Shown here in pieces: positions 27,051 through 35,668 of a DNA stretch of 64,000 bases. Every line of letters begins with the position of its first letter. Positions within the stretch are counted from its first letter, which is position 1. The stretch covers positions 1 to 64,000 of the forward strand of contig JBGTBY010000020.1 in the NCBI GenBank assembly GCA_041749075.1, written 5' to 3'. The position numbers and the translations under genes are program-made. Under the pieces are notes generated by a model. That model worked only from the letters and a program-made list of their open reading frames with translations. It made no database searches and was not told where the DNA came from. The DNA comes from CAMTWZ01 sp041749075. Lineage in GTDB: Bacteria; Bacteroidota; Rhodothermia; Balneolales; HLUCCA01.

Positions 27051-27698
27051 TCAATCGCATGAATATCCTCCTCTCAATCCAACAGGAGCTAGGCAGGGAT
27101 CTTGAAACAGGGCCACATCCCTCCATGCTTTGAATTCTCCGGCAACGAAATAAATCCTGAAAAAGCCATTTAAGCGCACACGAATATCGGGTAGGAGACT
27201 AGGACCCACATCATGCATCCCGATGTTGGTGGCATGTGTACCTGGTACTAAATCAGTTCGTTTCAATCGCCATACCGTTCGCCCTTGACCAACACTGATC
27301 AATGCATTCATTGGCATCGATGCTAGTATCCAAGGTGAGGGCGTTGCCTCGACGACTTCGATGGTGACATCGGTTCTACACGCGATTGTGTATCTCAACG
27401 TGAATAGCGTTCCATAAATCGGGTTCGGGTATGGGGAGCTGAGGGTAATCGTCTGTGGCACATTCATATGTCCTTCGGATGGATCGGGTTCGGTTCCAGG
27501 TGCGCAACGAATGCGGAGTCCACCGGCATGCCCTCCCTGTGATGGGGAGCCGTACGTGCCCAACGTGTTGCCACTAGCGTCGGTTCTGTAAATTCCGCTG
27601 ACAGGGTCGTTGGGCATCGTGACCGGAATAGCGTCGCTGGGGATATCACCACAAGCAAGCAAGCCGAGGAATAAGAAAGGTAGCAGGACTCTCATCAT
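27051..27698 (-). CDS. Lipoprotein of unknown function
   Basis: 215 aa, lipobox LLAC (Cys16). The N-terminal part is Gly/Ser-rich, with RIRCAPGTEPDPSEG; the middle contains SSPYPNPIYGTLFTLRYTI, which looks like the start of a T9SS-type or related sandwich domain (compare YPNPFNP), and then VTIEVVEATPS. The ending is not a full sorting domain. It overlaps the upstream barrel gene by 4 nt. No function recognised. Four cysteines besides the lipidated one may form disulfides. Confidence 0.65.
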   Translation of the reverse strand: MMRVLLPFLFLGLLACGDIPSDAIPVTMPNDPVSGIYRTDASGNTLGTYGSPSQGGHAGGLRIRCAPGTEPDPSEGHMNVPQTITLSSPYPNPIYGTLFTLRYTIACRTDVTIEVVEATPSPWILASMPMNALISVGQGRTVWRLKRTDLVPGTHATNIGMHDVGPSLLPDIRVRLNGFFRIYFVAGEFKAWRDVALFQDPCLAPVGLRGGYSCD

Positions 27699-28198
27699 GG
27701 ATTGAAGAAGATGGTCAGTTGCACCGCCATGCCCGTATTCACATTCAACCCGCCTCGATTCCCGAAACGATTCGAGTTCTTATCTGATTTTGTGGCGTTG
27801 AGTTGGGCCTCGACACCGATGGTGGCCCATTCGGAAATGAAATAATCCGCACCAGTCCCGAATCCGCCAAGGACATCCGTGGTACTCTGACCGATCTCGG
27901 GCGATAAATGAAGGACACCAGCCCGAATGGTGAAGAAGGTGGATACCGGATCTCTTTCGGCTTTGAGATACGATTTATAAAGTAACCCTATGCCGACATC
28001 TTTGCCGCCATCTTCCACATAAAGAAAGCTGAATGAGGGTCCGAACATTGCTCGATCCGATATTCGGATGGGGACAGTAATATCCGATTGCATCGACTGA
28101 AGGCTCGCCATCAGCCCGACTTTGGGCTCTTTTTCCTGCGCGATGGCCGTGTTCGTAGAAAGAATACAGATGAAAATAATAGCAAGAAGGGTTCTCAT
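27695..28198 (-). CDS. Small outer-membrane beta-barrel protein
   Basis: 167 aa. Signal peptide to about residue 20 (TAIAQ). Eight or so amphipathic strands follow (FGPSFSFLYVEDGG, GIGLLYKSYLKAE, VNTGMAVQLTIFF). This size and pattern fit OmpW/OmpX-like or PorT-like barrels. It overlaps the lipoprotein gene by 4 nt and probably shares its transcript. Confidence 0.65.
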   Translation of the reverse strand: MRTLLAIIFICILSTNTAIAQEKEPKVGLMASLQSMQSDITVPIRISDRAMFGPSFSFLYVEDGGKDVGIGLLYKSYLKAERDPVSTFFTIRAGVLHLSPEIGQSTTDVLGGFGTGADYFISEWATIGVEAQLNATKSDKNSNRFGNRGGLNVNTGMAVQLTIFFNP

Positions 28199-28269
28199 AG
28201 GTGCCGGTTAAAGAGTCTGCAGATGTATTGATTTCAGTCAGAACATACTATAAAGTTCTCACTGTTGCT

Positions 28270-28353
28270 CTTCTATCTTCCTACTTCCTACTTCTTGCCT
28301 CTTGCTTCCAGCATCCAGCATCCCGCATCCAGCTTCTAATGACTCGGTTTATC
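28270..28353. repeat. Degenerate heptad repeat, copy B, containing the ATP-grasp stop
   Basis: Twelve 7-nt units in register (CTTCCTA, CTTCTTG, CATCCAG types). The unit at 28333-28339 contains the stop codon of the leftward ATP-grasp gene. The last five units parallel copy A at 26992-27026, with a one-unit insertion. The 137-nt gap between 28199 and 28335 holds nothing else recognisable. Confidence 0.8.
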
Positions 28354-29556
28354 CGACATCGGCGCACTACCATGGAAGTCGCGAAACACCCGGTCCGCAT
28401 AATTGTCCAGTAGTTCGGCCACACGCTCTCTTGATTCCGATCTCACAATGAACCCGATATGATGCTTGGTATCCATCCGCCAGACAATTTCGGGATCGGT
28501 GAAGGAGGATGTGTCTGGGTGATCGAATCGAGACATGGATATCAAGATGCCGCTCGGCACATGCTTGTTTTCCGGCACCTCGTATGGTTCATTCAAAAAC
28601 GCGGCGCTTTCAATGCGGGCCCATTCCCACCATAAGTTGACGCCAGTGGCCGCTTCCACCATTTCGTTGATGTGCGCTCCGCCCACTCGGGATGATGTTT
28701 CAAGGAAATAGAACTTCCCATCGTCATGACAGTGAATGAATTCGGTGTGCGACGCGCTGTATTGCATGCGGAATGCGCGCATCACATCGGTATTGCGCTT
28801 GAGCAGGGCTTTGGCTTCAGTGCTTTTTGGGTCGCATGTCATGCTGCGGAAGATTCCGGCGCCATGCGCCACATCGAAGGGTGTGCTGAGGTATTTCGAG
28901 ACACATCCGAACACCACTTTTCCGCCGAAGGTGAGGCTGTCCACATGGTAAACATCACCCGGTTTGAATTGCTCGACCAGAAAGCCATGTCGCTTATCGC
29001 CGAGTTCATCGATCATCCGCCATAACTCCTCTTTGGAATACACTTTACGGATGCCCATGGCCGATGCTTCCGCGCGGGGTTTGAGAACCCATGGGGTGGG
29101 GATGGTATCTGCGAAACGGTTCACGTCGTCGTTGTTGACGAGGGAGGTGAACGCAGGAACATCGATGCCCGCGCTTTGGGCCCGCATCCGCATGGCCAGC
29201 TTGTCGCGGAAATAGCGGGCGGTGGTTTGTCCCATGCCCGGTATCCGGAATTCCTCGCGGAAGGCTGCGGCTTTTTCGACATCGAAATCATCCAAGGCCA
29301 CGATCACATCCACTTTTTTCTCACGCATGAGCCAGGCGAGACCTTTGATCATGTTCTCGGTGTTGGTGGCATTGTTGCGATCATCTTGCATATAGAAGGT
29401 CTCGTCGATCGACTCCCAGGGCCAGGCCTTTTCCTTATGCGATTCGTGGGTGAGCAGATAGACTTTGTTGCCTTGGGCTTTGGCCGAGCGGATGAAATCC
29501 TGCCCCTTGAAATAGAACGTGACGCAGAGAATGGTGATGGGAGAGGAAGTATTCAC
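28336..29556 (-). CDS. ATP-grasp domain ligase of unknown substrate
   Basis: 406 aa. After an N-terminal Rossmann-like domain (ILCVTFYFKGQDFIRSAKAQG) comes an ATP-grasp fold: WVLKPRAEASAMGIRKV (ATP-binding Lys), VEQFKPGDVYHVDSL, and the metal-binding region FYFLETSSRVGGAH. Such enzymes join a carboxylate to an amine or thiol via an acyl phosphate. The usual E-x-N metal pair appears as E-T-S. It stands alone, between pepA and the two envelope genes. The substrate is not deducible; carnosine/dapdiamide-type amide ligases are the nearest resemblance. Confidence 0.85.
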   Translation of the reverse strand: MNTSSPITILCVTFYFKGQDFIRSAKAQGNKVYLLTHESHKEKAWPWESIDETFYMQDDRNNATNTENMIKGLAWLMREKKVDVIVALDDFDVEKAAAFREEFRIPGMGQTTARYFRDKLAMRMRAQSAGIDVPAFTSLVNNDDVNRFADTIPTPWVLKPRAEASAMGIRKVYSKEELWRMIDELGDKRHGFLVEQFKPGDVYHVDSLTFGGKVVFGCVSKYLSTPFDVAHGAGIFRSMTCDPKSTEAKALLKRNTDVMRAFRMQYSASHTEFIHCHDDGKFYFLETSSRVGGAHINEMVEAATGVNLWWEWARIESAAFLNEPYEVPENKHVPSGILISMSRFDHPDTSSFTDPEIVWRMDTKHHIGFIVRSESRERVAELLDNYADRVFRDFHGSAPMSDKPSH

Positions 29557-29638
29557 AGGAGGATGGGAGGAGGGGAGGTGATTGTGCTAGCTAGAACGAC
29601 TTCGGAGGATACTAATCCTGACGGCCATGGTCAAGTAT

Positions 29639-29778
29639 CCCCCAGCTAAAGCTGGGGGTCATTGTTAGGAGGGGCTGTAACTAGGTCGTGATCCCCCAGC
29701 TAAAGCTGGGGGTCATTGTTAAGAGGGGCTGCAACTAAGTCATGAGTCTTAACGCTCACCCCCAGCTTCAGCTGGGGG
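29639..29778. repeat. Three REP-like palindromes (9+2+9) in a 54/66-nt tandem array
   Basis: Perfect inverted repeats CCCCCAGCT-NN-AGCTGGGGG occur at 29639-29658, 29693-29712 and 29759-29778. The spacers are also related (TCATTGTTARGAGGGGCTG at the start of each), so the array is a tandem of a 54-nt unit. The third copy contains the pepA stop codon (29768-29770, minus strand). No transposase of the IS200/IS605 RAYT type is in the window. Confidence 0.85.
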
Positions 29779-31165
29779 ATATAAACTCAACAAGAAGCCT
29801 CACCCCATACCCCGTCGCGCTTTTCGCCTTGCCGAATTCATTGTCTCCGTAGGCGGTACCTGCGATGTCGAGATGCGCCCAGGACGGATGGCCCTCAATG
29901 AAGATTTCCAGGAACTTGGCTGCGCTGATGGCGCCTGCCGTAATTTTTCCGAGGTTTTTCACATCGGCGATGTCGGACGATATGTCGTCTTTGTACTCAT
30001 CCCATAGCGGCAGACGCCAGAGGCGCTCGCCGGTGGCTTCGCCACTGGCGGTCAACGCCGCCGCTAACGCGTCGTCGTTGGAAAAGAGCGCCGAAGCGAC
30101 GCTGCCGATGGCGCGGACCGCCGCGCCCGTCAACGTGGCCAGATCCACGATCACATCCGGCTTATGATGCCGTGCGATGTACGTGAGCGCGTCGGCCAGG
30201 ATAATGCGGCCTTCGGCGTCGGTGTCGATCACTTCAATGGTTTTCCCGCTGTAACTGCCGATCACATCGCCGGGTTTATAGGATTTCGAATCGACCATGT
30301 TGTCGGTGAGCGGAATGGCACCGGTGAGCTTTACTGGCAACTTCAGATTCGCCACGGCTTCGAATGCCGCGATCACGGTGGCCGCGCCCGACATATCACT
30401 TCGCATGTGTTGCATCGAATCGGTTTGCTTGATGGAAAGTCCACCGCTGTCGTAGGTCACTCCCTTACCCACGAGCCCGATGTGGCGCGTCGCATCGGGT
30501 CCTTCATAGGTGAGGATCAGAAATCTTGGAGGATTTTCACTGCCACGATTTACCGCCAGCAAGGCATGGAATCCTTCCTTCTCCAGGCGCTTTTCGTCGA
30601 ATATATCAACCCCGAAACCATGATTCTTCCCACTTTCAACGGCATACTCGGCCACACTCACCGCCGATTTTCGATTGCTGGGCGTGTTGATGAGCGTCAT
30701 GGCGTTGAGTTGGGCCCGGGAAATGGCGAGGGCACGGTCAGCGGCCTGCCTAAGCGCGGACGAGGGTTCCGCTACGAGCGTGAGAGAGGCGTCGGGGGAG
30801 GTGAACGGGTGACGCTTCACCTCGGATGTCTTATATAAGGATGTCGCGTTTGCGCCCACAAGCAGCCCATTGAGGATGGCCTCGATATGTCGGGGTTCAT
30901 GTCGGGGTCCGCCGAGCGGACCCTCTGTTTGCGCCCCCCTATCGACCTCCACCCCCATCACCGTCTCCAAATGCGCACTCTGCTTGGCCGAGACCGTCCG
31001 CGCCACCTTATATAGCGCCGCCGGACTCGGGTTCGCGCCCGTACCCACCATCAGCCGCTTCGGCGATTCATAACTCAAAATCCGAACTTCGCCATTTGGG
31101 AGTGTATTCGTGAATGTAATGAGGGCCGAGCCTTCTTCGAGCTTCGAGGCGATCTTGATGTTCAT
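29768..31165 (-). CDS. pepA: Leucyl aminopeptidase (M17)
   Basis: 465 aa. The metal site shows GKGVTYDSGGLSIK (Lys/Asp ligands), MRSDMSGAATV, the M17 signature TDAEGRIILADAL, and DLATLTGAAVRAIG. The N-terminal half is divergent and about the usual length for this family. It releases N-terminal residues from peptides in the cytoplasm. The reading frame ends inside the third REP palindrome: the last residues FISPS and the TGA are encoded by the repeat itself. Confidence 0.93.
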   Translation of the reverse strand: MNIKIASKLEEGSALITFTNTLPNGEVRILSYESPKRLMVGTGANPSPAALYKVARTVSAKQSAHLETVMGVEVDRGAQTEGPLGGPRHEPRHIEAILNGLLVGANATSLYKTSEVKRHPFTSPDASLTLVAEPSSALRQAADRALAISRAQLNAMTLINTPSNRKSAVSVAEYAVESGKNHGFGVDIFDEKRLEKEGFHALLAVNRGSENPPRFLILTYEGPDATRHIGLVGKGVTYDSGGLSIKQTDSMQHMRSDMSGAATVIAAFEAVANLKLPVKLTGAIPLTDNMVDSKSYKPGDVIGSYSGKTIEVIDTDAEGRIILADALTYIARHHKPDVIVDLATLTGAAVRAIGSVASALFSNDDALAAALTASGEATGERLWRLPLWDEYKDDISSDIADVKNLGKITAGAISAAKFLEIFIEGHPSWAHLDIAGTAYGDNEFGKAKSATGYGVRLLVEFISPS

Positions 31166-31175
31166 GCGTTGACTA

Positions 31176-31380
31176 ATTTTAAATTGAAAATTTTAAATGT
31201 TAAATCTGTCCCCAGCACCGCTCCCATAGCTCATTCCGACTCAGTTCATTTAAAATTTATCATTTAAAATTAACCGAGCTTGGCTTAACTCGAAAAGTTA
31301 AATCCGTTCTCAGCACCACTTCAAAGCCAATTACAACCTACCTAATTTAAAATTTACAATTTAAAATTAGCGGAGCTTGG
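31176..31380. repeat. AT-rich heptad repeats and a 98-nt imperfect tandem duplication
   Basis: 31176-31203 is ATTTTAA/ATTGAAA-type heptads. Two imperfect copies (31199-31283 and 31297-31380) follow at a 98-nt period: each starts GTTAAATC, contains CAGCACC and a TTTAAAA-TTTANNA-TTTAAAA heptad block, and ends GAGCTTGG. The block in the first copy (26 bp, 31247-31272) recurs exactly at 37823-37848. No gene is visible in this 253-nt gap. Confidence 0.75.
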
Positions 31381-31418
31381 TCATTTAAAATTGTTCAAGA
31401 AGGAGCAAGAGTTTAGAG

Positions 31419-32165
31419 TCAGAATAAATACCGAACGGCCTTCGGAAACTCATTCCCCCACGCCGATTCGTTATGATGCCCATCTTCTCGGATGGAGACG
31501 GACAGCTCGATGCGCTCGGAATGCGGTTTTGCGTGCTCACGGAAGGCGTTGAGGTGCCTCACCATATCCGATCCTTCCTGCGCGCCACCATACAAGTAGA
31601 TTTTGCCGCGGAAGGAGGTGGCCTGAGTCAGAAATTCATTCGGAAGTCCGGGCGAGACCCAAATGGATGGCGAAAAAATCATCAGCTTGCTGTACGCCCG
31701 CGGATGTTTCATGGCGGCATACAACGAGATAAGCCCGCCCATGGAACTTCCACCGATTCCGGTATGCTCGCGTTCTGGCAGCGTTCTGAAGTGGGAATCG
31801 ATATTCGGTTTGAGCGTGTCGGTCAGGAAGTCGGCATACTGAAGTCCATCGCCTTTGCCGAGTTTCGTTTTCACACTGGGTGTGTATTCGGCGATGCGTT
31901 CTTTCTCGGCATGATCGATCGCGATCACGATCAGGTCGCCATCCCCTTGTTCAGAAAGTTGTGTGAGGCGTTTATCCACCTCCCAACTGCCAAACGGCGC
32001 GAAATCATCAAAGAGGTTTTGTCCGTCTTGGAGGTATAAAACCGGATATCGCTTGTCGGTGAGGGTATAATTCCAGGGGAGGAGGGCGGTGATGCGACGT
32101 GTCTTGATGAGCTGCGGAATCTCGAAGTGCTCGTCGATGGTGTGGATGATGGGCTTGTGCTGCAT
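31419..32165 (-). CDS. Alpha/beta-hydrolase esterase (esterase D/Fes-like)
   Basis: 248 aa. The nucleophile elbow is GGSSMGG; the acid and base appear later as SDM/REDGHHNESAW with the conserved GHHNESAW end. The early motif RYPVLYLQDGQNLFDD is typical of the putative-esterase (PF00756) family, which includes ferric enterochelin esterases and S-formylglutathione hydrolases. No signal peptide. The substrate is not fixed by the sequence. Between pepA and ftsX; divergent from ftsX. Confidence 0.85.
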   Translation of the reverse strand: MQHKPIIHTIDEHFEIPQLIKTRRITALLPWNYTLTDKRYPVLYLQDGQNLFDDFAPFGSWEVDKRLTQLSEQGDGDLIVIAIDHAEKERIAEYTPSVKTKLGKGDGLQYADFLTDTLKPNIDSHFRTLPEREHTGIGGSSMGGLISLYAAMKHPRAYSKLMIFSPSIWVSPGLPNEFLTQATSFRGKIYLYGGAQEGSDMVRHLNAFREHAKPHSERIELSVSIREDGHHNESAWGNEFPKAVRYLF

Positions 32166-32190
32166 AAATCAACCCAAAATACGCATGTTT

Positions 32191-32198
32191 TATGTTTG
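32191..32198 (+). promoter_or_regulatory. Exact TAnnTTTG box upstream of ftsX
   Basis: TATGTTTG matches the Bacteroidota -7 element exactly and ends 11 nt before the ftsX ATG at 32210. No clear TTG is present at the -33 distance, so the call is moderate. Confidence 0.4.
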
Positions 32199-32209
32199 TA
32201 TTTTGCGAC

Positions 32210-33091
32210 ATGAGCGCACTCTACATCCTCAAAGAAGGCTTCAATGGCATCCGCCGGGCCCGACTTGCCGCCTTTACCTCCATCACCGCCCTGACCCTTG
32301 CTGTTTTCGTGATCGGGGTTCTGGCCCGCATCGGTTGGAACGGCTATCAAGTGGCGCAATCGTTGCGTTCCGAAATCAAGATGGAAGTCTTCTTAGGGGA
32401 AGGTGACCGTGAAGCGCATCGCGTGATCGGTCGTGGCTTATTGGCCTTGCCCATCATCGCCGAAGCGAACTACATCAGCAAAGATTCGGCGTCTGCGATT
32501 TTCAAACGCGAGTTCGGAGCCGAGGGCACACCGCTCACCGAGCTCGATTTCCTTCCTGCATCGTACCGACTCACCCTGAAAACCGACATCACCGCCGATT
32601 CAGTAGCTGGTTTCCTACCCACCATCCGCGCCACACGAGGGGTGGATGATGTGAGCATCAACATGGATCTGCTCATCATGATCGAAAACCGCCTCGAAAC
32701 CTTGGCCAAAACCGGTGGCGGAATCGGATTGTTGATCTTGTTTGTGGCCGTGATCTTGGTGTTCAACACCATCCGCCTCACCATTTATGCCAAAAAGAAT
32801 ATGATCCGAGCCATGAAGCTGGTGGGAGCCACGAACGGGTTCATCCGAAGTCCGTTTCTGATGGAAGGATTGTTTCAAGGCCTCATCGCGTCCGCATTGG
32901 CAATGATTGGCGTGTGGATTCTCTTCGAACGACTCATGCCCGATTATATCAACATGGTGCTCGAATGGCCGATGGGACGCTGGTATTACCTCACCGGCGG
33001 GATGGTGGCCTTAGCCCTGTTCATGGGCTTCTTCGGCAGCCACTGGGCCGCGAGGACGTTTATTAAGAATGTGACGGTTGGGAAGAGTTAG
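32210..33091 (+). CDS. ftsX: Cell-division protein FtsX
   Basis: 293 aa from the ATG at 32210 (MSALYILKEGFNGIRRAR). Four membrane segments: near residues 24-43, about 168-190, then about 218-240 and 265-285, with the long extracytoplasmic loop after TM1, as in FtsX. The segment NTIRLTIYAKKNMIRAMKLVGATNGFI is typical. FtsX with the FtsE ATPase activates peptidoglycan hydrolases at division. ftsE is not adjacent, as is common in Bacteroidota. The stop TAG lies inside the first unit of a heptad array. Confidence 0.92.
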   Translation: MSALYILKEGFNGIRRARLAAFTSITALTLAVFVIGVLARIGWNGYQVAQSLRSEIKMEVFLGEGDREAHRVIGRGLLALPIIAEANYISKDSASAIFKREFGAEGTPLTELDFLPASYRLTLKTDITADSVAGFLPTIRATRGVDDVSINMDLLIMIENRLETLAKTGGGIGLLILFVAVILVFNTIRLTIYAKKNMIRAMKLVGATNGFIRSPFLMEGLFQGLIASALAMIGVWILFERLMPDYINMVLEWPMGRWYYLTGGMVALALFMGFFGSHWAARTFIKNVTVGKS

Positions 33092-33162
33092 TTGCTTGTC
33101 GTTAGTTGTTTGTCGTGGGTCTTTCCACTAACAACAAACAACAAACCACTAACAAGACCTAC
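33086..33162. repeat. Heptad repeat bridging the stop codons of ftsX and fur
   Basis: Eleven 7-nt units without slippage (AGTTAGT, TGCTTGT, then CTAACAA, CAAACAA types). The first unit contains the ftsX TAG and the last contains the fur stop (read on the minus strand). The left and right halves are roughly complementary, so the RNA could fold as an imperfect hairpin that serves as a bidirectional terminator between the converging genes. Confidence 0.8.
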
Positions 33163-33641
33163 TTCTTCAATTCCGGTTTCCGCGTACACGTATCCGGATT
33201 CAAGCACGCTCCATAGAACTGAAGGTTGTGCCCGGCGATGTCGAACTTGTAGATCCGCTCCATGAGCGTTTTGATCTCTTGGATGCGAGGGTCGCAGAAT
33301 TCCACAACCGCACCGCATTGCTGACAAATGATATGATCGTGCTGCCGATACCCATGCGCCCGCTCATAATAACTCTGATTCTGCCCGAACTGATGACGCT
33401 GCACCAATCCGCATTCCACCAATAAGTCCAATGTATTATAAACGGTAGCTCGCGAAACCCGATATCCGGTGTTTTTAAGCTTGAGGAACATGTCATCGGC
33501 ATCGAAATGCCCATCGGCCTTGTAAATCTCTTCCAACACCATAAACCGCTCAGGTGTCTGACGATGCTGGTGGACTTTGAGGTACTCGCGAAACAGCTCG
33601 CGGACTTCATCAATGGTGTCTTTATGTGCGGGAGAGGCCAT
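33159..33641 (-). CDS. fur: Fur-family metal-responsive repressor
   Basis: 160 aa from the ATG at 33641. A further in-frame ATG at 33695 adds 18 residues; the inner start is preferred because of a TATATTCC box 3 nt upstream. Motifs: winged helix RQTPERFMVLEEI and VSRATVYNTLDLLVECGLV; metal region HDHIICQQCG; a second Cys pair at the C-terminus (CLNPDTC). This fits Fur/Zur/PerR. Which metal or signal it senses cannot be told apart by eye. Confidence 0.9.
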   Translation of the reverse strand: MASPAHKDTIDEVRELFREYLKVHQHRQTPERFMVLEEIYKADGHFDADDMFLKLKNTGYRVSRATVYNTLDLLVECGLVQRHQFGQNQSYYERAHGYRQHDHIICQQCGAVVEFCDPRIQEIKTLMERIYKFDIAGHNLQFYGACLNPDTCTRKPELKK

Positions 33642-33644
33642 ATG

Positions 33645-33652
33645 GGAATATA
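33645..33652 (-). promoter_or_regulatory. Promoter-like TATATTCC box just upstream of fur
   Basis: On the minus strand TATATTCC ends 3 nt before the ATG at 33641, in the same position as the boxes before miaB, rluD-like and pgsA. If used, the transcript would be leaderless, which would favour the inner fur start. Confidence 0.4.
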
Positions 33653-33718
33653 CGGCTTTTGGCTTTTTTACTATCTTGTCTGACCTATCGTTCATTCTCT
33701 AAACCAACTGTCATCGCC

Positions 33719-35602
33719 ATGCCTATCGTAGCCCAATTCGCGACTCTGCCCGAACTGTTCCAGAATGTGGCGCACTTGTACCACGGAAAGAACAAGACCG
33801 CTTTCGGCTTCAAGCCCGACCCTGCATCCCCCTATCAAACCATCGATTGGGATTCATTCAGTGGGGATGTGTACGCGTTAGCGGCTTACTACATCGAAAA
33901 TGGCATCAAAACCGGTGACCGTGTCGCAATTTTGAGTGAAAACAGATACGAGTGGTCGGTGATGGATATGGCCCTGCAATTGGTGGCCGGCGTGAACGTG
34001 TCCTTATATGCCACACTTCCGGCGAACCAGTGCGAATACATTTTGAAGGATTCGGAATCCAAGTTGTTTTTGGTGTCATCCCAAATCCAGTTGAAAAAAG
34101 CCTTGGATGTGAAAGCGAATTGCAAAGACCTCAAGCAAATCATCGCGTTTGATAAACCATCCATCGCAACGATGCTGGATCATGATTTTGTGACAATGTG
34201 GGATGTGGTGCTGGATGCGGGACGCAAGCTGGTCGACAAGCACATGAAGGAAATCAAGAAGCGGATGAAGGCCACCAAACCGGCTGATGTGGCCACACTA
34301 ATCTATACATCTGGCACGACGGGCGAGCCGAAAGGGGTGATGCTCACGCACGACAACATCGTGACCAATGTGAAAGCCGCTCACCAAATGTTAGATATCG
34401 ACGACACAGACCGGACCCTATCCTTCCTTCCGCTTTGCCATAGTTTCGAACGCACAGGCGGATATTATGCGATGATCGCCGGTGGAGCCGAAATCTTTTA
34501 TGCCGAGAGCGTGGACACGGTGTCGAAAAACCTGGGTGAGGCGCGTCCGACGATTCTAATATCGGTCCCAAGGCTTTTTGAAAAAATCTATAACCTTGTT
34601 CTGAAGAGCGTCGATGAAGGCACCCCGACCAAGAAAAAAATCTTCGCATGGGCGATCGGTGTGGGGAATGCGTATGTGTCCGGCAAGCGCGGATTCACCG
34701 CCATCCAAATGGCCATTGCCGATCGGCTCGTTTTCTCGAAGCTGCGTCAACGCACGGGCGGACGTGTGAAACTCTTCGTTTCCGGTGGCGCGGCTTTGCC
34801 TGCGGATATTGGAAACTTCTTCGCATCCGCGGGGATGTGGATCACAGAAGGATATGGCTTGACCGAAACTTCGCCTGTGATGACCATCAATCCGTTCGGA
34901 AAACCACGTTATGGCACGGTCGGACACGTCATCGCGAATGTCACCGTCGGCATACAGCGTGTGAGTGATGGAAAAATCATCGCACAACTGTCTGGAAACG
35001 ACTATCCGAGCCAGTTGAGCAGCGAAGAAGGCGAGATCTTGTGCAAAGGTCCGAACATCATGAAAGGCTACTGGGGCAAACCCAAAGAGACGAAAGAAGT
35101 GATCGACAAGGATGGATGGTTCCATACCGGCGACATCGGCCGCTTCAACAAGGGTTATTTGCAGATCACCGACCGCCTCAAACACATGCTCGTGAACGCG
35201 GGTGGAAAGAATATTTATCCTGGTCCGATCGAGGACATGCTCAAAGCCAGCATCTGGGTAGACCAAGTAGTGGTGATCGGGGAGAAGCAGAACTATTGCT
35301 CTGCGCTGATCGTGCCGGATCTCGACATGGCCAAATCCTTCTGCAAAACGAATGGCATTGAGGTCGGCAGCGATGCGGATGTCGTGAAAGTGGACGCCCT
35401 GATCAAAACCGTTGAAGCGGAAGTGAAGGACATCAACAAAAAACTGGCCTCGCATGAGAAGATCCGCAAGATCCGCCTGCTGTCAGAACCCTTCACGGTG
35501 GAAAACGGACAGATGACGCCCACCATGAAAGTGAAGCGCAAAGTGATCTACGCCGATTACAAGGACATCATCGCGGATATTTATTCTGACGACACGCCGT
35601 AA
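33719..35602 (+). CDS. Long-chain acyl-CoA synthetase (AMP-forming)
   Basis: 627 aa from the ATG at 33719; a longer frame back to 33626 would overlap fur on the other strand. The adenylation signature is ATLIYTSGTTGEPKGVMLTH and later motifs are GYGLTETSPVMTINP and DGWFHTGDIGRF, as in fatty-acid CoA ligases of the FadD15 type. It activates fatty acids to acyl-AMP and then acyl-CoA in the cytoplasm. It is divergent from fur. No partner gene is obvious. Confidence 0.92.
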   Translation: MPIVAQFATLPELFQNVAHLYHGKNKTAFGFKPDPASPYQTIDWDSFSGDVYALAAYYIENGIKTGDRVAILSENRYEWSVMDMALQLVAGVNVSLYATLPANQCEYILKDSESKLFLVSSQIQLKKALDVKANCKDLKQIIAFDKPSIATMLDHDFVTMWDVVLDAGRKLVDKHMKEIKKRMKATKPADVATLIYTSGTTGEPKGVMLTHDNIVTNVKAAHQMLDIDDTDRTLSFLPLCHSFERTGGYYAMIAGGAEIFYAESVDTVSKNLGEARPTILISVPRLFEKIYNLVLKSVDEGTPTKKKIFAWAIGVGNAYVSGKRGFTAIQMAIADRLVFSKLRQRTGGRVKLFVSGGAALPADIGNFFASAGMWITEGYGLTETSPVMTINPFGKPRYGTVGHVIANVTVGIQRVSDGKIIAQLSGNDYPSQLSSEEGEILCKGPNIMKGYWGKPKETKEVIDKDGWFHTGDIGRFNKGYLQITDRLKHMLVNAGGKNIYPGPIEDMLKASIWVDQVVVIGEKQNYCSALIVPDLDMAKSFCKTNGIEVGSDADVVKVDALIKTVEAEVKDINKKLASHEKIRKIRLLSEPFTVENGQMTPTMKVKRKVIYADYKDIIADIYSDDTP

Positions 35603-35668
35603 GGGGCGACGGCTTCACGCATGAAACGGATTGGGTGATTGTGGGTATTTATTGCTAATCTTGATTCT

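Noticed and set aside
29639..29778. CRISPR array
   Set aside because: Only three 20-nt palindromes with similar spacers; no cas genes; spacing of 54 and 66 nt with repeated spacers fits REP, not CRISPR.
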